NCBI GenBank assembly: GCA_017618715.1
Contig: JAFZTS010000021.1
Span: forward strand, 1-63,500
Source: Bacteroidales bacterium
GTDB lineage: Bacteria > Bacteroidota > Bacteroidia > Bacteroidales > UBA3663
Direction of reading: 5' to 3'
Length of the DNA stretch: 63,500 nucleotides
The first letter of the stretch is position 1, and the number at the start of each line of letters is the position of its first letter. Positions 46,300-55,323 of this stretch are shown here, piece after piece. The notes under the pieces are model-generated. The model was given only the letters and a program-made list of their open reading frames with translations, was not told the DNA's origin and searched no databases. The translations under genes were made by a program, and so were the position numbers.

Positions 46300-46330
46300 G
46301 GTGGCAGTTCATGCGATTGAACTACCACCT
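46300..46330 (-). terminator. Terminator of guaA
   Basis: AGGTGGCAGTTCA/TGAACTACCACCT pair over 13 positions with one mismatch; on the minus strand a TTTTTG tail follows. Confidence 0.88.
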
Positions 46331-46397
46331 GTAAAGTTCTTTGAAGAGTTGCCGATATAGCGGCATACGGATGCCCGTAGGAAGAGCGATCCGATCC

Positions 46398-48008
46398 TTA
46401 TTCCCACTCGATTGTCGAGGGCGGTTTGGAACTGATGTCATAGCAGACGCGATTGACGCCGCGCACCTTGTTGATGATTTCATTCGACACCTTCGCCATG
46501 AAATCGTAAGGCAAATGAGCCCAGTCGGCGGTCATGGCATCAGTCGATGTCACGGCACGAAGGGCTACAGGATGCTCGTAGGTACGCTCATCTCCCATCA
46601 CTCCCACACTACGCACAGTGCTGAGCAGAATGGTGCAAGCCTGCCATATCTGGTCGTAAAGCGACACTTCGATTTCGCCATCCTTCATGTTGGCAGGCAC
46701 ACCGGCAGCCAACACGCGACGAGCTTCCTCTCCCGAAAGCTTAACCTTGTACTCGCGCAAGCCACGGATATAGATATCATCGGCATCCTGCAATATACGC
46801 ACCTTCTCAGGTGTGATGTCTCCCAGGATTCGAACGGCAAGACCCGGGCCGGGGAATGGATGACGAGTGATAAGGTGCTCGGGCATGCCCAACTGGCGAC
46901 CTACACGACGCACCTCATCCTTGAAGAGCCATTTCAACGGTTCGCAGAGCGACAAATGCATCTCCTTGGGCAAACCTCCCACGTTGTGGTGCGACTTGAT
47001 GACCTTGCCCGTGATGTTGAGCGACTCGATGCGGTCGGGATAGATGGTACCCTGGGCCAACCACTTGGCATCCTTGATCTTCTTGGCCTCGGCGTTGAAC
47101 ACCTCGATGAAGTCACGGCCAATGATCTTGCGCTTCTGCTCAGGATCGCTCACACCTGCCAGGTCAGCGAAGAATTTCTCCGAAGCATCCACGCCTATGA
47201 CATTGAGGCCAAGGCATTCGTAGTCGTGCATCACATCGCGGAACTCGTTCTTCCTAAGCATGCCATGATCGACGAAGATACAGGTGAGGTTCTTGCCGAT
47301 GGCGCGATTGAGGAGAACGGCAGCTACGCTGGAATCCACACCACCCGAGAGGCCGAGAATCACACGATCCTCTCCTATCTGCTCCTTAAGTTCAGCCACC
47401 GTAGTATCGACAAACGAAGCAGCCGACCAGTCCTGTCTTGAATGACAGATGTCAACCACGAAGTTTCTCAAAAGCTGTGTGCCCTGTGTAGTATGGAAAA
47501 CCTCGGGATGGAACTGTACGGCCCAGACGGGCTGTACCATGCTGGCGTAGGCTGCGTATTTCACGTTGGCTGTCGAAGCAATGCAACGATAACCTTCAGG
47601 GATAGCCGTAATCGTATCGCCATGGCTCATCCACACCTGGCTGTTGGGCACAAAACCCTTGAACAATGGGTTGGAGCAATCGAACTCGCACAAGTTGGCG
47701 CGGCCATACTCACGTGAGTCGGCCTTCTCCACCTTGCCTCCATTGGCAAAGCTGATGAACTGTGCGCCATAGCAGATGCCCAGCACCGGAATACGTCCCA
47801 CGAACTGTGAAAGATCGACCTTGAAGGCCTCGGGGTCGTGCACCGAGAAAGGCGATCCGGAAAGGATCACGCCGATGACCGACTCATCGCCGACCGGAAA
47901 CTTGTTATAAGGCAAAATCTCGCAGAAGGTATCGAGCTCACGCACACGGCGACCGATAAGCTGTGTGGTTTGTGAACCGAAATCCAGGATGATGATTTTC
48001 TGTTGCAT
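46398..48008 (-). CDS. guaA: GMP synthase (glutamine-hydrolysing)
   Basis: 536 residues. It aminates XMP to GMP. The class I glutamine amidotransferase domain has [13 protein letters not shown] at the start, the nucleophile in GICYGAQ, and the His-Glu of FHPEVFHT. The ATP-pyrophosphatase domain has the P-loop [14 protein letters not shown], and the dimerisation domain ends KPPSTIEWE. The ATG at 48008 is the family start; an upstream in-frame extension runs into palindromic repeats and is rejected. A terminator follows. It is probably the last gene of a run starting at ftsY. Confidence 0.96.
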   Translation of the reverse strand: MQQKIIILDFGSQTTQLIGRRVRELDTFCEILPYNKFPVGDESVIGVILSGSPFSVHDPEAFKVDLSQFVGRIPVLGICYGAQFISFANGGKVEKADSREYGRANLCEFDCSNPLFKGFVPNSQVWMSHGDTITAIPEGYRCIASTANVKYAAYASMVQPVWAVQFHPEVFHTTQGTQLLRNFVVDICHSRQDWSAASFVDTTVAELKEQIGEDRVILGLSGGVDSSVAAVLLNRAIGKNLTCIFVDHGMLRKNEFRDVMHDYECLGLNVIGVDASEKFFADLAGVSDPEQKRKIIGRDFIEVFNAEAKKIKDAKWLAQGTIYPDRIESLNITGKVIKSHHNVGGLPKEMHLSLCEPLKWLFKDEVRRVGRQLGMPEHLITRHPFPGPGLAVRILGDITPEKVRILQDADDIYIRGLREYKVKLSGEEARRVLAAGVPANMKDGEIEVSLYDQIWQACTILLSTVRSVGVMGDERTYEHPVALRAVTSTDAMTADWAHLPYDFMAKVSNEIINKVRGVNRVCYDISSKPPSTIEWE

Positions 48009-48036
48009 AACTATAGTGATATTATTTGTTTTTCTT

Positions 48037-48068
48037 GTCCTCGTCGGCAGCCAAGCATGGCTGCCACC
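48037..48068. repeat. GGCAGCC palindromic repeat, copy 1
   Basis: 32 nt GTCCTCGTCGGCAGCC...GCATGGCTGCCACC with perfect 7-bp arms GGCAGCC/GGCTGCC around a 6-nt loop. It differs from copy 2 at two loop positions. Confidence 0.85.
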
Positions 48069-48088
48069 TTTCCTCGTTCCCGATTCGT

Positions 48089-48120
48089 GTCCTCGTCGGC
48101 AGCCGTGCATGGCTGCCACC
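48089..48120. repeat. GGCAGCC palindromic repeat, copy 2
   Basis: Same 32-nt unit as 48037-48068, 52 nt further on and in the same orientation, between guaA and the TPR gene. REP-like in size and symmetry. Confidence 0.85.
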
Positions 48121-48145
48121 AATCGGCACAGGGCCACGTCGATGA

Positions 48146-50338
48146 TTACTCCGCCGTCGCCCTCTTCAGCACCGAATAAGCCTGAACCAACCCCAGCTCT
48201 CCGGCCTTCGAAAGGTCCTGGATGCCTTGTTTCGACCTGCCTTGGCGCAGCAGTATCAGTCCTCGGTTATAGTAGGCTTCGGCAAAATTGGGATAGAGTT
48301 CGATGCACTTGTTGAGGTCCTCAATTGCCGTGTCGAAATTCGACAACTTGGACGAGATATAGGCGCGATTGAAGTATGCATACACAAATGTCGGCGAAAG
48401 CTCGATCACCTTATCCAGGTCGCGCAGACACATTTCGCATTCCACCCGACGCTGTCGCTGCATCTGCTCGGCCTGTCGGCGCAACTGGTCCTGACTGGAG
48501 AGTGCCGAGTTCTGGTTCAAGCGGATGGTGGTGCCGCTATTTTGACGGATGGCCGAATTGCGCAGATCCTCATCGATGACCTGCTGGTTGTTGGTCGAAG
48601 CGGATGTAGCTCCACTATGCTCATTCACCTCAATCTGACGGAAACGTATCACAGCTCGATTGAAATAGGCCAGGATAAAGTTATCCTTGCGATAGAGCAC
48701 CTGGTTGAGGTCTTCGATGGCCGACTGATAATCCTGTACCAGCATGAAGTCGAGCGAACGTCCGAAATAGCTGATGATGGTGCCTCCCTGGGCAATGATG
48801 CGGGAGTAGTTGTCAATCGATGCAAAATGCGCCTGCACCTGCGTCTCATCGAGCATAGGCTCTTGGCAAACCACCTTCAGGCGACGGCTCAGGAGTCCTG
48901 CACGGTTGAAGTCCGACAGTGTCTTTTCGAAATAGATATTCTGTCTGACGCCATCGCTCTTCTCATAATAAGAGAGGATGAACATCGGTTGCATCTCAAC
49001 CGTGAAGCGCTGATCCTGGATACGTCCACGCGTAGCATTGTTGTAACGCGACTCGTTTCCGTCAAGCGATGCGGTCATGATGCGGTTGAACTTGCGGATG
49101 TTGTTATCGCCTTCCTTTCGTGTTCGTTCCTCATCGTTCAGTTCGTCATCCTGCATCGTGTTCTCGGCCATAAGGACACTGTCGGGGTTCTGCACTCCCT
49201 CAGCCTCCATCTGTTTGCGGCGCTGGTTGCGTTGTTCGCGTTCCTTCATCACGCGCTGTTCGACAAGGAAGGCCTGTTTGAAGTCCTGGTCCGCTTCCTT
49301 GGCACGACCCAGCTTCTTCAGGTCCTCAGCTCGCGCATACAAGGCTGGGAAGAAGTTGGGATGCTGATCGAACACCTTCTGATAATCATCGACGGCGCCT
49401 CGAAGATCGCCCACCTCATCGCGCAGCAAGGCACGATTGTAACTGGCAAAGGTGTTGTCGGGTTCCTGTTCGAGCACACGGGTGAAGTCGCTGATGGCGC
49501 GGTTACGGTCACCGATCTGTGCGCACAGGATGCCTCGGTTATAGAGCGAGAGCACCTCGTCGGGCTTCAACTCAAGTGCCTGGTCGTAGTCGCTCATCGC
49601 ACCACGCAGGTCATTCAGATTGTATCGGATCATGGCGCGATTGTTGTAGAACGCGCTCTGTTCCGGGTCGAGACGAATGGCATGGTCCATGTCGTCGAGT
49701 GCCTCGGCATAGCGTTCGTTCTGCGCAAGTATCATACTGCGCATACCGAAGGCATAGGCGTTGCCCTTGTCCAGCTCGATGACTTTGTCCAAATCGCTCA
49801 GTGCCTTGATGCTGTCTCCCATCTCTATCCGCAGTTGTGCGCGGTTGAGATACGCCATCGGCTCATTGGGAAAGAGCTCGATGAAGTGATTGAAGCAACT
49901 GTCGGCACGACGGTAATCCTTCTTCAACGCATAACTCACAGCCAGGCTGCGAAGGAAAACCTTGTTCTCTGGCTGAACGCTCAGTCCATGCTCAAAGTCC
50001 TCGATGGCACCATCGTACTCCTTAAGGTTCTGACGAGCGATGCCACGCACCTGCCAGGCTGTGACAAGAAAAGGATTGCGCTCGATGCACGCCGAAGCGT
50101 CCTGGGCGGCACCCAGATAATCGTCCAGATAAATCTTTGCGATGCTTCGATAGAGGTAGGGATCGGCCAGATAGGGCTTCACGGCAATTACCTCGTTGAA
50201 ATACTGTATCGACAGCACATAGTCCTCGAAATAGAGGGCATTGCGACCGATAGCCAGTACTCGATCGGTATTGATCTGGGCCGTCAGCGAAGTGAAAGCC
50301 AACACCAACGCTGAGATGAGCGCAGAGAGTCTCTTCAT
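48146..50338 (-). CDS. Secreted tetratricopeptide-repeat protein
   Basis: 730 residues. A signal peptide ([21 protein letters not shown]) is followed by some ten classical 34-residue TPRs (for example [33 protein letters not shown]), then a charged, Gln/Arg-rich non-TPR region at about 355-620, and two or three C-terminal TPRs ([31 protein letters not shown]). Likely a periplasmic scaffold; no enzymatic motif. ATG at 50338 preferred over the TTG one codon earlier. It starts 4 nt after the small gene at 50342, so the two are cotranscribed. Confidence 0.82.
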   Translation of the reverse strand: MKRLSALISALVLAFTSLTAQINTDRVLAIGRNALYFEDYVLSIQYFNEVIAVKPYLADPYLYRSIAKIYLDDYLGAAQDASACIERNPFLVTAWQVRGIARQNLKEYDGAIEDFEHGLSVQPENKVFLRSLAVSYALKKDYRRADSCFNHFIELFPNEPMAYLNRAQLRIEMGDSIKALSDLDKVIELDKGNAYAFGMRSMILAQNERYAEALDDMDHAIRLDPEQSAFYNNRAMIRYNLNDLRGAMSDYDQALELKPDEVLSLYNRGILCAQIGDRNRAISDFTRVLEQEPDNTFASYNRALLRDEVGDLRGAVDDYQKVFDQHPNFFPALYARAEDLKKLGRAKEADQDFKQAFLVEQRVMKEREQRNQRRKQMEAEGVQNPDSVLMAENTMQDDELNDEERTRKEGDNNIRKFNRIMTASLDGNESRYNNATRGRIQDQRFTVEMQPMFILSYYEKSDGVRQNIYFEKTLSDFNRAGLLSRRLKVVCQEPMLDETQVQAHFASIDNYSRIIAQGGTIISYFGRSLDFMLVQDYQSAIEDLNQVLYRKDNFILAYFNRAVIRFRQIEVNEHSGATSASTNNQQVIDEDLRNSAIRQNSGTTIRLNQNSALSSQDQLRRQAEQMQRQRRVECEMCLRDLDKVIELSPTFVYAYFNRAYISSKLSNFDTAIEDLNKCIELYPNFAEAYYNRGLILLRQGRSKQGIQDLSKAGELGLVQAYSVLKRATAE

Positions 50339-50341
50339 CAA

Positions 50342-50590
50342 TTATCTTTTGAACCCGTAATAACGGCGACGGGCTGCCGTAAAATGCATGAGGTTGTTCG
50401 AGACGTAATCGTAGTTCTCCAGATTGCCATCGGTCCATTGGAGGATTTCCTCCAGATAGTCGCGACTCTGGTCACGAGTGGTTTCAAACAAGCGGCAATA
50501 GAACCGCGACATGTCAAGACGAAGCATCTGCAATGGATTGGCCTCATTCCTGACAACAATGTTTTCGTTGATATCAACGATGCATTTCAT
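50342..50590 (-). CDS. Small conserved-looking protein of unknown function
   Basis: 82 residues, soluble, helical and charged (DQSRDYLEEILQW, YVSNNLMHFTAARRRYYGFKR). No signal peptide, so cytosolic. It is sandwiched between rimO and the TPR gene on the same strand and ends 4 nt before the TPR start, which argues that it is real. I do not recognise a named family, although the C-terminal HFxAARRRYYG looks conserved. Confidence 0.65.
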   Translation of the reverse strand: MKCIVDINENIVVRNEANPLQMLRLDMSRFYCRLFETTRDQSRDYLEEILQWTDGNLENYDYVSNNLMHFTAARRRYYGFKR

Positions 50591-50643
50591 AGGGTTTAAG
50601 AATTATGGGGGTCTTTTATATGTTTTTTTGTTGTTTCTTTTTT

Positions 50644-50685
50644 TCTAGATTTTCTAGATTATCTAGAGTTTCTAGAGCCTCTAGA
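50644..50685. repeat. Five TCTAGA palindromes at exact 9-nt spacing
   Basis: TCTAGA occurs at 50644, 50653, 50662, 50671 and 50680. The last copy overlaps the rimO stop codon (50681-50683). Three-base spacers vary. Period matches the YTCNGAR arrays at 2940 and 5285. Confidence 0.92.
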
Positions 50686-51979
50686 TTATCTCTGCCATAA
50701 GCTCGTAGGGCGAAGCCGAGGTGATGCGCACCTGCTGGAAAGTGCCAGGTGTCAAGGATGAAGATTCGGCGGGAATCAGCACCTCGGGATCCACTTCGGG
50801 AGAATCGAACTCCGTGCGGGCGACGTAGTACTCGCCATCAAGGCGGTCGATGATGACACGCAGCACCTTGCCGACCTTCTCCTCCTGGCACTGCAGGCTT
50901 ATCTCTTGCTGCAATTCCATCAACTTGTCCAGACGTTGTTGTTTCACTTCAGGCGGCACGTCGTCCTTATAGTGTCGTTCGGCGTAGGTTCCTTCTTCCT
51001 CACTGAAGGCGAAGGCACCCATACGTTCGAAACGCTGCTTTCGTGTGAATTCCATCAGTTGCTCGAAGTCCTCTTCCGTCTCGCCTGGAAAACCTACCAT
51101 CATGGTGGTGCGGATGTGGATACCGGGCACCTGCCGACGTACCTCAGCCAAAAGTTCTTCGGTCTCTTCGCAGGTTATATGTCGCAACATACGGTCAAGG
51201 ACGCGATTCGATGCGTGTTGCAAGGCAAGGTCAAGGTACTTGCACACATTCGCATTGCGTGCCATCACCGGCAGCAGGTCCATCGGGAAGTTGTTCGGAT
51301 AGGCATAGTGCAGGCGCAACCATTCCACACCCGGGATATCGGCCAATTGCTGCACCAGTTCGGCGATATTGTATCGCCCGTAGAGGTCATGTCCGTAGCC
51401 TGTAAGATCCTGTGCAATGAGCTGGAACTCACGCACGCCCTGGCTGACCAACTGCTTCACCTCATCGACAATCTCCTCCATCGGCCGGCTCTTGTACCTG
51501 CCCGTGATGAGCGGGATGGCGCAATAGGCACAATGTCGGTTGCAGCCCTCCCCTATCTTCACGTAGGCGTAGTGACGTGGTGTGGTCTGGAAGTGATACG
51601 AATGCAAAACGTCGTCCCATTTGTGTCCAAGGTCCGAAAGGATGCCCTTCCAGTCGAACTTGCCATAGATGCGGTCAATCTCGGGTATCTCGTCCATCAG
51701 CTCCTTGCGGTAACGTTCCGAGAGGCAGCCCATCACGAAAATCTTGCCGATCTTGTGGCGTTTCTTGAGCAAGGTGAGGCCCAGGATGGTGTTGATCGAC
51801 TCCTCCTTGGCATCGCCAATGAATCCGCAGGTATTGACGATGACAATCTCGCCCTTGGGGTCCTCGGGGTCGTGATGCAGCTTGTAGCCGACGGCAGCCA
51901 GCTGCGCCATCAGGCGTTCGCTATCCACCAGGTTCTTGCTGCAACCCAGGGTGATGAGGTCTATGCGTTGCTTGATCAT
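50681..51979 (-). CDS. rimO: Ribosomal protein S12 methylthiotransferase RimO
   Basis: 432 residues. It adds a methylthio group to the conserved Asp of S12 using two [4Fe-4S] clusters and SAM. N-terminal cluster Cys13, Cys51, Cys85; radical-SAM CxxxCxxC Cys146, Cys150, Cys153 (GCNRHCAYC). The TRAM domain is at the C-terminus. LGCSKNLVDSE is the RimO (not MiaB) start. The start overlaps the GH31 stop by 1 nt; the TCTAGA array begins at its stop codon. Confidence 0.95.
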   Translation of the reverse strand: MIKQRIDLITLGCSKNLVDSERLMAQLAAVGYKLHHDPEDPKGEIVIVNTCGFIGDAKEESINTILGLTLLKKRHKIGKIFVMGCLSERYRKELMDEIPEIDRIYGKFDWKGILSDLGHKWDDVLHSYHFQTTPRHYAYVKIGEGCNRHCAYCAIPLITGRYKSRPMEEIVDEVKQLVSQGVREFQLIAQDLTGYGHDLYGRYNIAELVQQLADIPGVEWLRLHYAYPNNFPMDLLPVMARNANVCKYLDLALQHASNRVLDRMLRHITCEETEELLAEVRRQVPGIHIRTTMMVGFPGETEEDFEQLMEFTRKQRFERMGAFAFSEEEGTYAERHYKDDVPPEVKQQRLDKLMELQQEISLQCQEEKVGKVLRVIIDRLDGEYYVARTEFDSPEVDPEVLIPAESSSLTPGTFQQVRITSASPYELMAEII

Positions 51980-54240
51980 TAATACTTCTTCCGAGAAACT
52001 TTCTTCCAGTCAATCCACTCCGTACTCTGTGCCACAGGAACGGTAGCTATGGTGGCGCCCTTCTTCACGAGAACCACGATGGGGAGATGTCCGCAGGTGA
52101 TGTGGTTCCAACCGGGTCCGTATGTCCTGCCCGTCTGGTAATCGACCCAACGGTCTTTTCCGGGCAGATAGACGTCGCGTCCTTCGCCCTCCTCAAGCAT
52201 CGGGGCCACGAGCATACTCTCTCCCAGTAGATATTCGTCCTCGATGAGCCAAGCGCCAGGGTCTTCGGGATATTCAAGTAGCAAGGCACGCTGCATGGGC
52301 AAGCCCGCTTCAGCCGATTTCTTGGCCTGTTCGTAGATGTAAGGCATGAGCTTGTACTTCATCTCCGAGCACTCGCGGAAGTAATTTACGAAGTCATCAT
52401 TGTAGAGCCACGGTTCAGTCTCCACGCCATGCACGCGACTGTGGCTGGTGAGCATACCGTAGGCCATCCATCGGCGATAGAGCTTCTCGGGGCTCTTGGT
52501 CACGAAGCCTCCGATGTCACCGCTGGTGAAGCTGAAGCCCGACAGACCGAAGCTCAAAGCCTCGCGCAACGAACCCAGCAGGCCCGCATTGGTCGTCGCA
52601 GCATCTCCACCCCAATGGAGCGGATAGCGCTGACTGCCCGCCCAGGCGCTGCGTGCCCAGATGATGCCCTCGCCGTTGTTGGTTTTGCGGATAATGTCGT
52701 AAGCCGCCTTGTTGTAGCGCACGGGATACAGGTTATGCTCGTAGAGTCCCGTCTTGCCGCTGGCATATAGTCCGTTCAGGTAGGGAGCAGCCTCGCCGAA
52801 GTCGGCCTTGATGACGGCCACGCCCTGACGAAGCAGTCCTTCGAGCTGCGACTGGTACCACGCTACGGTGTTGGGGTTCGAGAAATCCAGCACCGCATCC
52901 TCCTGGGGAAGTCCGCCGCGCGGATTCTTCACGGCCAGTCCGTTCTCGACAAGGTAGTTGAAGTATGGATTCTTCGGGGTGAAGTATGGAAGCTGCCACA
53001 GGCATGTATGGAAACCTTGTTCCTTGAAGTCCGACAGCATCTTGGTGGCATCGGTGAAGTTGCTGCTGAACTTGTAGTCGCACTGCCAATCCACCTCAAA
53101 CCATCCCGTGTCGAAATGGATGACGTCGCAGGGAATCCTCAGTTCGCGCAGTTTGTTGACCACGCTTCGACCCTCCTTTTCGGTGAAATACGAGATGCGG
53201 CTCTGCCACAATCCGAAGCTCCAGAGCGGAGGACATTCGGGCCGTCCTACAAGCGATGTGTATTCGTACAGGATTTCCTTGGGCGAACCGAGCATGACAA
53301 ACAGGTCGGCCACCTCGTCAGCCATGAACAGTCGCGTCGAACCGATGTAGCTGTTGCCGAAATCCACGGTCACCGGTGCCGAAGTATGCATGAACACGCC
53401 ATAACCGCGATTCGAGAAATAGAACGGGATGGGCTTGTACATATCGGGTGTCTCCGGTCCCTGGGGATCGACGACGAAAAGGTTGAGCTTCTGCCCGGCC
53501 TTGTTTAGGCTCGTGGCCGACTCTCCGCAGCCGAAAATCTTCTCGCCCGGGTTAAGGCTGAAGACGGGCTCGATGCTGCGCGAATTGTCCGATCCGCGCT
53601 TCACGAACAGGAACGGTTGCGTCTTGACCTGTGTCGAGTCGTTGTCGCTCAGGTGGCGTGTGCGTGTCAGCTCCTTGCCATTCTTGTCGCGCAGGATCAA
53701 GCGCCAGGGATAAGCCTGGATCTCCAGGCTGCCCTCGCTGCTCGTGTAGGTCACACCCGTTTCCGATTGGCTCACCTTCCATGCCGAGAAGTCGATCTTC
53801 GGTGTTTCGACAAGCATCACCTCGTCGGCATCGTCCTTGGGGATGATCGGACTGGTGAAGACACGCAGTCGAAGGGTGCGTGCATTGACAGGTTCCACAC
53901 GGAACTCCAAACGTGGACTCTGGTCGTAGGCCGGTCCCGGGAAGTCGAGGTTCTGCAGCGGCAATATCCAATAACCGTTGGCATTGAACGCCTGGCGCGG
54001 ATGCAGTTCCTGACGGCTCCATTGCAAAATGCCCCGACCCGTCGCAGCATCAAAGCTGACGAGCGAATCGGCACAGAACAACGTATTCGTCGGATCCATG
54101 AACTGCTGGCTCATGTCCACCGCCTGATCCTCCAGATAAGGAATGCCATTGTTAGTCGTAAGTTGAGCACGAGCACCGCATGCAAGCACAGCTGCAATCA
54201 GAAGAATACACTTTTTCATCGAGGGTAGGATTATGTTCAT
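51979..54240 (-). CDS. Glycoside hydrolase family 31, alpha-xylosidase/alpha-glucosidase type
   Basis: 753 residues, exported (signal MKKCILLIAAVLACGARAQ from Met8). GH31 nucleophile Asp480 in IKADFGE and acid/base Asp546 in HWGGDAATT, 66 residues apart as I recall for the YicI alpha-xylosidase, whose HWGGD and LxSHSRxHG are also matched (MLTSHSRVHG). It would remove terminal alpha-xylose or glucose in the periplasm. ATG 54240 overlaps the ftsY stop; ATG 54219 is an alternative. Its position between ftsY and rimO, away from any polysaccharide-utilisation genes, is unusual. Confidence 0.88.
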   Translation of the reverse strand: MNIILPSMKKCILLIAAVLACGARAQLTTNNGIPYLEDQAVDMSQQFMDPTNTLFCADSLVSFDAATGRGILQWSRQELHPRQAFNANGYWILPLQNLDFPGPAYDQSPRLEFRVEPVNARTLRLRVFTSPIIPKDDADEVMLVETPKIDFSAWKVSQSETGVTYTSSEGSLEIQAYPWRLILRDKNGKELTRTRHLSDNDSTQVKTQPFLFVKRGSDNSRSIEPVFSLNPGEKIFGCGESATSLNKAGQKLNLFVVDPQGPETPDMYKPIPFYFSNRGYGVFMHTSAPVTVDFGNSYIGSTRLFMADEVADLFVMLGSPKEILYEYTSLVGRPECPPLWSFGLWQSRISYFTEKEGRSVVNKLRELRIPCDVIHFDTGWFEVDWQCDYKFSSNFTDATKMLSDFKEQGFHTCLWQLPYFTPKNPYFNYLVENGLAVKNPRGGLPQEDAVLDFSNPNTVAWYQSQLEGLLRQGVAVIKADFGEAAPYLNGLYASGKTGLYEHNLYPVRYNKAAYDIIRKTNNGEGIIWARSAWAGSQRYPLHWGGDAATTNAGLLGSLREALSFGLSGFSFTSGDIGGFVTKSPEKLYRRWMAYGMLTSHSRVHGVETEPWLYNDDFVNYFRECSEMKYKLMPYIYEQAKKSAEAGLPMQRALLLEYPEDPGAWLIEDEYLLGESMLVAPMLEEGEGRDVYLPGKDRWVDYQTGRTYGPGWNHITCGHLPIVVLVKKGATIATVPVAQSTEWIDWKKVSRKKY

Positions 54241-55196
54241 TAACCAAAGAGGCTATCTACGAAAGCACGGTTGTTGAAGATCTGCAGGTCCTCCAGGCCT
54301 TCGCCCAGTCCGATGTAGCGCACGGGTGTCTGCAACTGGTCGCTGATGCCAATCACCACGCCGCCCTTGGCCGTGCCGTCGAGCTTGGTGATGCAAAGGG
54401 CCGTCACGTCGGTCACTGCCGCAAACTGCTTGGCCTGCTCGAAGGCATTCTGTCCGGTCGATCCGTCCAGCACAAGCAGCACCTCGGGATTGTTCTCGGG
54501 CACCACCTTCTGGATCACCTTGCGGATCTTGCCCAGCTCGTTCATCAGGCCCACCTTGTTGTGCAGTCGTCCGGCCGTGTCGATAATCACCACGTCGGCA
54601 TTCTCCTTCACGGCATGGGTCACCGCATCGAAGGCCACCGAGGCCGGATCCGATCCCATCTGCTGCTTCACCACGGGCACACCCACACGGTCACCCCAGA
54701 TCTGCAACTGGTCGATGGCGGCGGCACGGAACGTGTTGGCAGCACCCAGCACAACCTTGTTACCAGCCTTCTTGAACTGATAGGCAAGCTTGCCGATGGT
54801 AGTGGTCTTGCCCACACCGTTCACACCCACAATGAGCATCACGTATGGACGTTTGGCACCTTCCTTCACAGTGAACCCATCGAGCTCCTCGCGCTGGTTC
54901 TCCACCAGCAGCGCGGTAATCTCCTGGCGCAGCAGTTCGTTCAGCTCACTTGTCCCCACATATTTGTCCTTGGCTACACGAGCCTGAATGCGCTCGATGA
55001 TGCGCAGCGTGGTTTCCACACCCACGTCGCTCGTTACCAGCACCTCCTCCAGGTTATCAAGCACATCATCATCCACGGTACTGCGTCCGGCAACGGCACG
55101 CGCTATCTTCTCAAACAGGCCCTGCTTGGTCTTTTGCATGCCCTGATCGAGTGTTTCTTTGTTCTCTTTCTTGAAAAACTTGTCAAAAAATCCCAT
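54240..55196 (-). CDS. ftsY: Signal recognition particle receptor FtsY
   Basis: 318 residues. It docks SRP-ribosome complexes at the membrane. A short charged N-terminus replaces the long acidic A domain of proteobacteria, followed by the N-domain helices and the NG GTPase: GVNGVGKTTTIGKLA (G1), DTAGRLHN (G3), TKLDGTAKGG (G4) and GLGEGLEDLQ. Own promoter; heads the run ftsY-GH31-rimO-small protein-TPR-guaA. Confidence 0.96.
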   Translation of the reverse strand: MGFFDKFFKKENKETLDQGMQKTKQGLFEKIARAVAGRSTVDDDVLDNLEEVLVTSDVGVETTLRIIERIQARVAKDKYVGTSELNELLRQEITALLVENQREELDGFTVKEGAKRPYVMLIVGVNGVGKTTTIGKLAYQFKKAGNKVVLGAANTFRAAAIDQLQIWGDRVGVPVVKQQMGSDPASVAFDAVTHAVKENADVVIIDTAGRLHNKVGLMNELGKIRKVIQKVVPENNPEVLLVLDGSTGQNAFEQAKQFAAVTDVTALCITKLDGTAKGGVVIGISDQLQTPVRYIGLGEGLEDLQIFNNRAFVDSLFG

Positions 55197-55218
55197 AAAT
55201 TTATTAAATATGTGGGTG

Positions 55219-55226
55219 CAAAGATA
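55219..55226 (-). promoter_or_regulatory. Promoter of the ftsY operon
   Basis: Minus strand TATCTTTGCACC with TTTG at 55247-55250, a 20-nt spacer. Confidence 0.88.
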
Positions 55227-55289
55227 CCGCTTTAAAACGAGACTTCCAAATTTTTCGCGGAAAATTGAAGATAATTTAAAAAAAGTACG

Positions 55290-55297
55290 TATCTTTG
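55290..55297 (+). promoter_or_regulatory. -7 box of folC
   Basis: TATCTTTGCACC, 27 nt before the folC ATG. It excludes the upstream in-frame start at 55159. Confidence 0.82.
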
Positions 55298-55323
55298 CAC
55301 CCCAATTTAAAAACTGTTTGCAA

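Noticed and set aside
48009..48137. N-terminal extension of guaA through the palindromic repeats
   Set aside because: The translated repeat is not conserved and the family begins with the DFGSQ segment at 48008.
48227..50314. 695-codon open frame on the plus strand opposite the TPR gene
   Set aside because: It is antisense to a clear TPR protein, has no recognisable motif and owes its openness to codon bias of the real gene.
50644..50685. CRISPR-like array
   Set aside because: The units are 9 nt with no spacers of useful size and there are no cas genes.
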